From positions 1-64,000 of the forward strand of contig CAUTYZ010000001.1 of the NCBI GenBank assembly GCA_963543015.1: DNA of 64,000 nt. The letters are read 5' to 3'. This document shows, piece after piece, positions 52,441 to 59,572 of this stretch (position 1 is its first letter; every line of letters begins with the position of its first letter). Below the pieces are notes generated by a model. The model was not told the origin of the DNA, did not search any database, and worked only from the letters and a program-made list of their open reading frames with translations. A program made the translations under genes and the position numbers. Source of the DNA: Alloscardovia sp963543015 (GTDB taxonomy: Bacteria > Actinomycetota > Actinomycetes > Actinomycetales > Bifidobacteriaceae).

Positions 52441-53651
52441 ATCTCAGTAATAAAACTCTCAATCGTACGTATCGTATCTATCATCAACTCTTTAAAGGTA
52501 TCGGAATGTGGTAACAACGACACAGACATATATCCGCTGGATTCAAAATCGAAGAAATATCCGGGAGCGCTCATGGCATGGTTGCGATCCAAGAGCTCAA
52601 GACCCAATTCGTCATCATCAATGCTCGCTGGATAGCGAAGAAGCGCACTCCACCCGCCTTCTGCCCGCACAACGGAGACGACCCCTTGCGTACATGTGGC
52701 ATCTGAGGTGTAGTCGATAAGCCAGCGAAGGTTTTCTGCGCATCGCTGCTGAATAAGCTGAGTTTGACTATCAGCACGTTGAAGCAGAGACGGAATTCCC
52801 CGCGTAATATACGACGACATTGGCAAGAAATCATCCGCAATAAGATCAAGTTTTTCCTGAGCTCGTACCACGTCGTCGTGCGGGCCGCTGACATATATCC
52901 ACCCCACTTTGACATCAGGAGCTGCCAGCATTTTCGAAAAACCATCCAAAGCAAAAGTCAGAACTCGTCTCTCCCCCACTAATCTCTGTCGATCTGAAAA
53001 AGGATGAAGTGCAAAATCGTAGAAAACTTCATCCGCGACAATTGCCACGCCGTATCGTTCACACAGTTCTACAATGCGTTCGCGTTCTGAAGCTTTGACA
53101 TACGAGCCTGTAGGATTATTCGGATTAATAAGAATGATAGCTTTAATAGGATGCAACGGCTGAGCATCAGAATCGTCCGATGAATTATGCTGCAACAATT
53201 GCTCTTCTATGCTGACATAGTCAATCGTCCATGACCCATCATAGTCCAGTCGATAAGGCGCTGATTGAACGCCTGTCAGAGCACAGATTGATTCAATGAG
53301 CGGATATCCTGGCTTAGGATAGAGCACGTAATCACTCGGATCGCACAACAACATCATCAGCCATGCGTATGCCTGCGATGTGGAATTAAGCACATAGAGT
53401 CGCTGTGGGTCAAGGGACTGCTCATAGCGCTGACTCAAGTAATCCGCAAGTACACGACGAGTATCATCATCCCCGCGAGCGCTTGCCGTGTAGATGAATT
53501 CTGGGGAATGAACGCTCAAACCATGATGTGTCGGGTTTGAATCATTGAGCTGTGAAATGCCAATACCCTGGCTTCGCAGCTGACGAGCGTGCAAAGACAG
53601 GGTATTAAATGCATGTAAAGACTGGTCACCAACGCGATGGGAAAAACGCAT
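52437..53651 (-). CDS. Pyridoxal-phosphate aminotransferase (class I/II)
   Basis: 404 residues, fold type I. NSTSQAYAWLM (phosphate-binding turn region), NPNNPTGSY near 175-183, VADEVFYDF (PLP Asp) near 206, DGFSKMLAAPDVKVGW (PLP Lys near 237, with the Arg-type anchor missing in the usual place). C-terminal SPGYFFDF is a common substrate-loop form. The preferred amino acid cannot be read. AAGGAAAG precedes the ATG. Coupled to the FUSC gene, which might export the product keto acid or an aromatic derivative (inference). Confidence 0.85.
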   Translation of the reverse strand: MRFSHRVGDQSLHAFNTLSLHARQLRSQGIGISQLNDSNPTHHGLSVHSPEFIYTASARGDDDTRRVLADYLSQRYEQSLDPQRLYVLNSTSQAYAWLMMLLCDPSDYVLYPKPGYPLIESICALTGVQSAPYRLDYDGSWTIDYVSIEEQLLQHNSSDDSDAQPLHPIKAIILINPNNPTGSYVKASERERIVELCERYGVAIVADEVFYDFALHPFSDRQRLVGERRVLTFALDGFSKMLAAPDVKVGWIYVSGPHDDVVRAQEKLDLIADDFLPMSSYITRGIPSLLQRADSQTQLIQQRCAENLRWLIDYTSDATCTQGVVSVVRAEGGWSALLRYPASIDDDELGLELLDRNHAMSAPGYFFDFESSGYMSVSLLPHSDTFKELMIDTIRTIESFITEI

Positions 53652-53789
53652 TCTGGACTTTCCTTACTTGAATTCTTGTATGTGCTCTGTGCTCAGAGGG
53701 CTTTGCTAGGTTTTAAGCCCTAATAAACCCTAAGGTCTATGAGATATGCACGCACGGTATGAATTCATCGTTTTCGTATTTTATTTTTG

Positions 53790-54551
53790 CTATTTCTCTT
53801 GTGTCGATGCGTAGAAAGCAGCGCCGACAATTCCTGCATCGTTGAGCAACTTAGCTGGAACGATTGGTGTCTTAATAGTGATAAATTCAAAGAACTTTTC
53901 ACTCTTCTTGGACACGCCACCGCCAACGACGAAAACATCTGGGTTGAAGTACTTTTCCAGCAAGGAGTAATACTTCGTCAAGCGCTTACCCCAGCGCTCC
54001 CATGTCAATTCTTTTGCAGAACGTACCGAATCAGCAGCATACTTTTCAGCATCTTTGCCTTCAAGCTCGATATGACCAAGCTCAGTATTAGGAACCAAAG
54101 TACCATTCATAATCAATGCAGTGCCGATACCCGTGCCCAATGTCGTCGTAATAACGACACCCTGCACGTTCTTTGCAGCACCATACTGAACTTCTGCCAA
54201 ACCTGCAGCATCGGCATCGTTAACGACATGAACACGACGTCCCGTGCGCTCGCTCATAAAAGCATTCAGGTCGATGCCTACCCATGACTGGTCAAGATTT
54301 GCAATGTATTCGAGTGGATGACCAGCTTTGACAGGTGCTGGGAATGCGATGCCAATAGGCGTACCATCATGCACGTCGTAATGATCGAGAATTTGTTTCA
54401 CGATATCCGCAACTGCTTCTGGAGTAGAAACTTCTGGAGTTGGGATGCGCAAACGCTCCTCGGCAAACTTGCCATTAATCAAATCAACAGGTGCTCCCTT
54501 AATGCCCGAGCCACCGATGTCAATGCCAAAAGCCTGAGCTGTATCAATCAT
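53790..54551 (-). CDS. ppgK: Polyphosphate glucokinase
   Basis: Phosphorylates glucose using polyphosphate or ATP. About 253 residues from the ATG at 54551, which AAAGGAG precedes. ROK-type: phosphate-1 loop FGIDIGGSGIKGAPVD near 8-23, VVNDADAAGLAE near 114-125 (catalytic Asp), LGTGIGTALI near 143-152 and a C-terminal VVGGGVSKKSEKF. No zinc-binding ROK cysteines, as expected for PpgK. Monocistronic, divergent from the nitroreductase gene. Confidence 0.93.
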   Translation of the reverse strand: MIDTAQAFGIDIGGSGIKGAPVDLINGKFAEERLRIPTPEVSTPEAVADIVKQILDHYDVHDGTPIGIAFPAPVKAGHPLEYIANLDQSWVGIDLNAFMSERTGRRVHVVNDADAAGLAEVQYGAAKNVQGVVITTTLGTGIGTALIMNGTLVPNTELGHIELEGKDAEKYAADSVRSAKELTWERWGKRLTKYYSLLEKYFNPDVFVVGGGVSKKSEKFFEFITIKTPIVPAKLLNDAGIVGAAFYASTQEK

Positions 54552-54683
54552 GAGCTTCTCCTTTATGACGTCCATGATGCCATTACTATCTTCATGCATC
54601 TCATTATGTACACATGTCGCTAAACGCAGTATGTACGACGTGCGGATGTGTACCGTTCGTTACTCATCTCGCCTCTGCCCCAT

Positions 54684-54689
54684 TATAAT
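54684..54689 (+). promoter_or_regulatory. Consensus -10 box of a leaderless nitroreductase transcript
   Basis: TATAAT, a perfect -10, ends 6 nt before the ATG at 54696, so transcription should begin at or next to the start codon. No Shine-Dalgarno. Confidence 0.6.
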
Positions 54690-54695
54690 GCAAGT

Positions 54696-55499
54696 ATGAG
54701 TACTACGCATTCACAAGTCATTGATGCCATTGACGTTCGCATCTCGACACGTTCATTCAATCCTGACCTCATCGAAGATGGTCTGGTTCATCAGCTCCGC
54801 CAAAATATTGCTGCGATGAGCTTGATTGCTGACGTGCGCTTTACCTTCCTGGAGAATCATCCAGAACTTTTCGCTCACGCTGTCGAAACATATGGCGGTT
54901 TTATAGGCGCATCTCACATCGTGCTGATAAGTGGCGCGGAAGGCGATTCGGATGCCGCAGAAAAAGCCGGATTCTATGGCGAGCGCTTAATTTTAACAGC
55001 AACTCTTATGGGTTTGGCGACATGCTGGGTCGATGGAAGTATCGATTTGGATGCTGCTGCACGTGCAGCTCATATTCCTTCTGATGAAGTACCTTATGTG
55101 GCAATTGCCGTGGGTTATTTTGTCGATCAAGACGCTGTGCTCAAGCAATCCTTCGAAGAGCGCGTTCACGAGCAGCAGTCTCATCGTGAGCATAAAAGTC
55201 TCGAAGAAATCGGCACTATTTCTGACATCACTTCAGCTCCAAAATGGTATCAACGAGCTTTAACTGCTGCCGTAAAAGCTCCTTCAGCGCATAATTCTCA
55301 GCCTATACGTTTTACTCTCGTTGATGACCATACGATGAGCGCTTCCATTGACGAGAAAACCGCATTCGATGATATTCGCGATTCTCTTGCTCTCGGTATC
55401 GCAAAACTTCATGCGCATATCGGCGTGACATCCAGTGTCGATGACCCTGTGCGCGGAGAATGGGAGTGGGGAAATTACGGACGATATACCGTTCGATAA
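54696..55499 (+). CDS. Nitroreductase family protein (TM1586-like)
   Basis: 267 residues, a tandem half-nitroreductase form. VRISTRSFNPDLIEDG near 11-26 binds FMN phosphate, GFYGERLILTATLMGLATCW near 95-114 is the usual helix with the FMN cysteine-tryptophan, and the second half has KAPSAHNSQPIRF near 205-217. FMN-dependent reduction of nitro compounds or quinones is the family activity; the natural substrate is unknown. The hinge is Glu/His-rich (HEQQSHREHKSLEE). Start fixed by the TATAAT box 6 nt upstream. Confidence 0.85.
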   Translation: MSTTHSQVIDAIDVRISTRSFNPDLIEDGLVHQLRQNIAAMSLIADVRFTFLENHPELFAHAVETYGGFIGASHIVLISGAEGDSDAAEKAGFYGERLILTATLMGLATCWVDGSIDLDAAARAAHIPSDEVPYVAIAVGYFVDQDAVLKQSFEERVHEQQSHREHKSLEEIGTISDITSAPKWYQRALTAAVKAPSAHNSQPIRFTLVDDHTMSASIDEKTAFDDIRDSLALGIAKLHAHIGVTSSVDDPVRGEWEWGNYGRYTVR

Positions 55500-55578
55500 A
55501 ATTTTAATCTCCCACTCTGTACGAGGCCCTCTATGAGGCTCCTAAAAACTCTCGAAAAGAGTTCTCCCCAAAAAATTA

Positions 55579-55610
55579 AGGTGGTGTATTTCTCGCGAAG
55601 TACACCACCT
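55579..55610. terminator. Bidirectional terminator
   Basis: AGGTGGTGTA / TACACCACCT stem, 10 bp with a 12-nt loop, between the convergent nitroreductase and small membrane protein genes. CAGTTTTATC follows on the plus strand; on the minus strand TTAATTTTTT follows. Confidence 0.85.
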
Positions 55611-55623
55611 CAGTTTTATCGTT

Positions 55624-55944
55624 TTAGTGACTTGTTTCATCGTTTATTTGAGGTGAAACAATTTCCATATTTTCTATGGCTTTATCGTTCCACGGATACG
55701 TAAAAGAACGAACTAATGCGAGCAATCCCGTCGTTATACATGACAGCACTATAATCCCAAGGATATTTTTAAAAGTGAGCAGCTCAGACCAGCCAGAAGT
55801 TAGCCCAGTATACAGCGTGCTCAAAAAGATTATGATAAGAAAGACTCGCACAGTTATAAGCAGATGAGGAAGTGAATCCATGAATCGGTAATGTGTCGAA
55901 ACAATGGGTATAGGTACATCCGTTTCAGTATGTATATGCGTCAT
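55624..55944 (-). CDS. Small two-segment membrane protein, unknown
   Basis: 106 residues. Two hydrophobic segments, about 28-50 (LLITVRVFLIIIFLSTLYTG) and 60-82 (ILGIIVLSCITTGLLALVRS), with polar ends. No family recognised. AAGG lies about 7 nt before the ATG. It is monocistronic and its stop abuts a bidirectional terminator, which supports a real gene. Codon use looks like its neighbours. Confidence 0.65.
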   Translation of the reverse strand: MTHIHTETDVPIPIVSTHYRFMDSLPHLLITVRVFLIIIFLSTLYTGLTSGWSELLTFKNILGIIVLSCITTGLLALVRSFTYPWNDKAIENMEIVSPQINDETSH

Positions 55945-56146
55945 TGCAACCTTCTTCGTCCATTATGGAAGATGTTTCTTATGCGGGTGTGCATAAGGTC
56001 TTCTTGAGAAAATTTTATAACTTTTCTCACAAATGACAAAACCAGACACTAACAAAATCTCAGCGCATCTGTGAGTGGTGAGTCAGTTTCTCCTTACGCT
56101 CTGTATGCGCTGTAATCCCGATATGCTAGTCTTGCAATTGTAAGTT
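55945..56146. other. Intergenic DNA before the FMN riboswitch
   Basis: About 200 bp, part of a 319-bp stretch without a coding gene. It carries the divergent promoters of the small membrane protein and of the riboflavin operon; TATGCTAGT (56122-56130) is an extended -10 candidate for the riboswitch transcript. Confidence 0.35.
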
Positions 56147-56250
56147 TCAGGGCGAGGCGAAACTCCTCGACTGGCGGTATAGCCCGCGACCCGCATAGCG
56201 GTTGATTTGGTGAGATTCCAAAGCCAACGGTATAGTCCGGATAAAGAGAA
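56147..56250 (+). promoter_or_regulatory. FMN riboswitch (RFN element)
   Basis: TCAGGGCGAGGCGAAACTCC, CGACTGGCGGTATAGCCCGC, a short variable arm GACCCGCATAGCGG, TTGATTTGGTGAGATTCC, AAAGCCAACGGTATAGTCCG and GATAAAGAGA follow in the order and spacing of the RFN element. It ends 13 bp before the ATG of the riboflavin transporter gene, with GGAG in between. Confidence 0.95.
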
Positions 56251-56263
56251 ACAGGAGACAACT

Positions 56264-56890
56264 ATGTCTACACGTTCTTCGCGTACCTCTCAGCATGAGA
56301 ATTCTCAGGATATCGATTCTATCCAGTCTGACGCTCCTATCTATTGGACAAGTCAGCGTATCGCAATTTATGCATTATTTACCACGTTGGCTATCGTGCT
56401 GAGTTTTATTCAAATTCCTATTTTCCCAGCAGCACCTTTTTTGCGATATGACCCAAGTGGCATCGTTGTCCTGCTTGCAGGTTTTGCATACGGACCATTG
56501 GCTGCAATTATCATCGGTACGTTAAGCGCACTGCCACACGTTTTCACCAATCCATTCGGCGGTCTCATTCTTATTGCATGTACCCTTGCGTTTAGCGTTC
56601 CATCCGCATGGCTGTATTCGCGCAAACGCACACGTTCTCGTGCTCTGGTATCCATGCTCGTGGGCGCTGTGTGCTTCATCGTGACAGCAATTCTTTTGAA
56701 TCTTCTTATCACACCGTTCTACACTGCTACCCCAATCAGTGCAGTAGTCGCGATGATCCTTCCTATTCTCTTGCCGTTCAATATCTTGAAGGCAGCGATT
56801 CATCTCATCATTACGACGGTGTGCTACAAGCCGATTACGAGTCTCTTGAAGTCGTTTACGAACTCGCAAAATTCACGTCGTCGCGTGTAA
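56264..56890 (+). CDS. ribU: Riboflavin ECF transporter S component (RibU-like)
   Basis: 208 residues from the ATG at 56264 (GGAG 6 nt upstream). A polar head of about 30 residues (Ser/Gln-rich), then six membrane segments (about 34-195). ALFTTLAIVLSFIQIPIFP with the following FLRYDPSGIVVLLAGFAYGP is the typical RibU start. It binds riboflavin or FMN and is activated by an ECF module; the fused module follows 57 bp downstream. The FMN riboswitch confirms the substrate class. An upstream in-frame start at 56207 lies inside the riboswitch and is rejected. Confidence 0.93.
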   Translation: MSTRSSRTSQHENSQDIDSIQSDAPIYWTSQRIAIYALFTTLAIVLSFIQIPIFPAAPFLRYDPSGIVVLLAGFAYGPLAAIIIGTLSALPHVFTNPFGGLILIACTLAFSVPSAWLYSRKRTRSRALVSMLVGAVCFIVTAILLNLLITPFYTATPISAVVAMILPILLPFNILKAAIHLIITTVCYKPITSLLKSFTNSQNSRRRV

Positions 56891-56947
56891 TCGCGTGTAG
56901 CAGTATCGATTGCTCGTCTCAAGAATCATTCTCAGAAAGTGTGAATC

Positions 56948-59335
56948 ATGGAGAATTCGCAGACACATGAGAAAGACGTTATCGTTCATCTGACGAATGT
57001 ATGTTTTTCATACAATGATTCATCGCATGCGGATGCTGTTCATAACGTTAACCTCGATATCCAGCGCGGACAATGGCTGACAATTATCGGAAATAACGGC
57101 AGCGGTAAAACGACGTTATCGCGCATGCTTGCCGCAATTAGCGCACCGACGTCGGGAACGTTATCACTTTTTGGTGAAACTGTTTTTAGCGATAATCACG
57201 GCATTGACCGGGCAGCTTTCATTCGCGCTCGACATCATCTGGCATACATGACTCAAGATCCGCAAGATCAAATCGTGGGTGCCACAGTCAAAGATGATGT
57301 CGCTTTTGAGCCGGAAAATTTGGGATGGCAGCCACATGATACTGCTCGCACCGTATATGAGTCTCTCGCTCGTGCAGGCATGGATGCGTTTGCGAATTCT
57401 GATCCAGATAATCTCTCTGGTGGGCAGCAGCAGCGTGTAGCTCTTGCTTCGGCGATTGCTGCTCACCCTGAGCTTCTCATCCTTGATGAGCCGTTTGCGT
57501 TCGTGGATAACGCTGCCCGTCAAGCACTTATTCACACGTTGGAAGAGCTTCACAGCGCTGGGACAACTATTGTCATCATCACGCATCACAGTTCTGTAGC
57601 AAAGCTCAGCGATCGAGTCATCGAAATGCGTGACGGGGAAATCGTTCGCGATATTCCATCATCTGATTATTTGGTGGAGTCTCATGAATCAACGCTTGCT
57701 CCGACTCGTGAGAATATTTCACATTTCGGCATTCCTGTAAGCAATCACTCGTCAGAGAGTGCTCAGGAGGATTCTCGAGATATCGTCATCTCCGCACAAG
57801 ACCTGTCCTTTATGTATGGGGATTCTTCATCCTCCCGTCGTAATGCACAGACGATTCGCGATAATCACAATTCCCCTCATGCCCATTCAGTCCTTGATCT
57901 TACGAACTTCACTATCTCGCGTGGAGAGTTCGTCACTATCAGTGGCCCCAATGGCAGTGGCAAAAGCACGCTACTTAAGCTCATAGCAGGTGTACTCAAG
58001 CCACATAGTGGCACTATCGATACTCATCATTCGCGTATCGGCTATGTCATGCAAAAGCCGGAACAGCAGCTTTTTGCATCACGCGTATATGATGATGTCG
58101 CTTTCGGACCACGAAATATGGGACTTTCTGATGACGAGGTGGACGACCGCGTCACACAGACCTTGGATTTCCTCGGCATCGAGAATTTAGCAGATAAGTC
58201 CGTGTGGGATTTGTCGGGCGGACAGCAGCGACTGGTTGCTTTTGCGGGAGTGCTCGCTATGAAGCCAGATGTGCTGCTTTTGGATGAGCCAACGGCAGGA
58301 ATTGATGCAAAGACCACATCCAAACTTCTTACTCTTTTTAAGTCATTGCATCGTTCGGGAATTACTATCATTATGGTGACGCATTCGCTCAACCATATTC
58401 AGACTGTAGCCACACGGGCAATTGTGCTCAATAATGCCGAGTTCCTTACAGAAACCGATACGATCGAATCTGCTTCGTCCGCAGTGTTTGACGATAAAAC
58501 TGCTCATGGCTTAGCTCACGCTTCTACGAGCAACACTGCCCCACAGTCTGAATTCCCACTCTCTGTAGCACCACTGTCGCGTTTTGATCCGCGCGTGCTG
58601 ACGATTATCACTCTTGCGACGATGTTTACATCTTTTGCCTTGTATTCACCAGCGCAGCTTGCCGTGAGCGTTATCGTGGCGAGTGCGTATGTGATGCTTT
58701 CAGGAATTCGCCCATCTCAGCTCGTTCGCCGCTTGCATGGATTCTGGATTTTCATTGCACTTATGGGCGTCTTTAATCTTTTCGTCGTTCAAACCGGCCA
58801 TGTAGTTCTCCACTGGGGTATCATACGCATCACGACTGCTGGTATATGGTCAGGTATTTTATACTCGAGCCGTTTTGCATTGCTAGCTATTATCGCGGTT
58901 TCTATGATGCATATTTTGCCAGCAAATCGCATTACTGATGCGCTGGAATCCTTGTGCAATCCGTTATCGAAGCGCGGATTGCCTGTCCATGAACTCGCCC
59001 TAACGACGACCTTGTCACTTCGATTCTTGCCAATTCTCACCCGCGATTTTAGGAATCTTATCATCGCTCAAGAATTGCGTGGAGCATCCCTTACTCATGG
59101 GTCAATTATGACACGTGTTCGCTCTCTTCAAGCATTAATTATTCCTGCATTTTCTCATGCTTTACGTCATGCAGATAAGCTGAGTATCGCGTTAGATGTG
59201 CGCGGTTTTGATAATGCCTCACAGCGCATTCCGTGGCGAGTCATGCATGTGACAGGACGAGATTATGCGCTTATTGCGTCGTATATCGTGTATCTGGCGT
59301 GTATTATCGGACTCAGTTTCGTACCAGCGTTCTGA
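56948..59335 (+). CDS. Fused ECF module: two ATPases plus T component
   Basis: 795 residues. First ABC domain: GNNGSGKTT near 49-57, LSGGQQQRVALA near 155, LILDEPFAFVD. Second: GPNGSGKST near 336-344, LSGGQQRLVAFA near 420, LLDEPTAGID. From about 545 an EcfT domain with about five membrane segments and the coupling motifs ELRGASLTHG and LDVRGFD. It energises RibU, encoded just upstream on the same FMN-controlled transcript. Not close in detail to the fused protein at 29-31 kb, so the two are separate modules. Weak ribosome-binding site (GAAAGTG). A terminator follows. Confidence 0.92.
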   Translation: MENSQTHEKDVIVHLTNVCFSYNDSSHADAVHNVNLDIQRGQWLTIIGNNGSGKTTLSRMLAAISAPTSGTLSLFGETVFSDNHGIDRAAFIRARHHLAYMTQDPQDQIVGATVKDDVAFEPENLGWQPHDTARTVYESLARAGMDAFANSDPDNLSGGQQQRVALASAIAAHPELLILDEPFAFVDNAARQALIHTLEELHSAGTTIVIITHHSSVAKLSDRVIEMRDGEIVRDIPSSDYLVESHESTLAPTRENISHFGIPVSNHSSESAQEDSRDIVISAQDLSFMYGDSSSSRRNAQTIRDNHNSPHAHSVLDLTNFTISRGEFVTISGPNGSGKSTLLKLIAGVLKPHSGTIDTHHSRIGYVMQKPEQQLFASRVYDDVAFGPRNMGLSDDEVDDRVTQTLDFLGIENLADKSVWDLSGGQQRLVAFAGVLAMKPDVLLLDEPTAGIDAKTTSKLLTLFKSLHRSGITIIMVTHSLNHIQTVATRAIVLNNAEFLTETDTIESASSAVFDDKTAHGLAHASTSNTAPQSEFPLSVAPLSRFDPRVLTIITLATMFTSFALYSPAQLAVSVIVASAYVMLSGIRPSQLVRRLHGFWIFIALMGVFNLFVVQTGHVVLHWGIIRITTAGIWSGILYSSRFALLAIIAVSMMHILPANRITDALESLCNPLSKRGLPVHELALTTTLSLRFLPILTRDFRNLIIAQELRGASLTHGSIMTRVRSLQALIIPAFSHALRHADKLSIALDVRGFDNASQRIPWRVMHVTGRDYALIASYIVYLACIIGLSFVPAF

Positions 59336-59351
59336 TTGTACTGATACGCTC

Positions 59352-59379
59352 AAGGGCTACTCGTGGAGAGTAGCCCTTT
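59352..59379 (+). terminator. Terminator of the riboflavin transporter operon
   Basis: AAGGGCTACTC / GAGTAGCCCTT, 11-bp stem with a 6-nt loop, 17 bp past the stop and followed by TC. Confidence 0.85.
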
Positions 59380-59519
59380 CACATATCACGCAGTTTAAAT
59401 TGACCTCTTAAATCGACCTCGGGATAATAATGATAAACGCTGCGATAAGCACTGACCACATCATCGCAGGAGGGAAAATTGATAACTTTTTAAATTCTTA
59501 CAATAAAGAAAATAAAGAA

Positions 59520-59552
59520 AAGTGCGTATACACATGGTGTGTATACGCACTT
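59520..59552 (-). terminator. Terminator of clpC
   Basis: AAGTGCGTATACACA / TGTGTATACGCACTT stem, about 14-15 bp, 20 bp past the clpC stop; on the minus strand a T-rich run (TTCTTTATTTTC) follows. 59380-59519 shows no gene. Confidence 0.85.
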
Positions 59553-59572
59553 GTTATAGCTGTGGTGAAATC

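Noticed and set aside
56207..56263. Upstream in-frame start for the RibU gene
   Set aside because: Would place coding sequence across the FMN riboswitch; the ATG at 56264 has GGAG in front.
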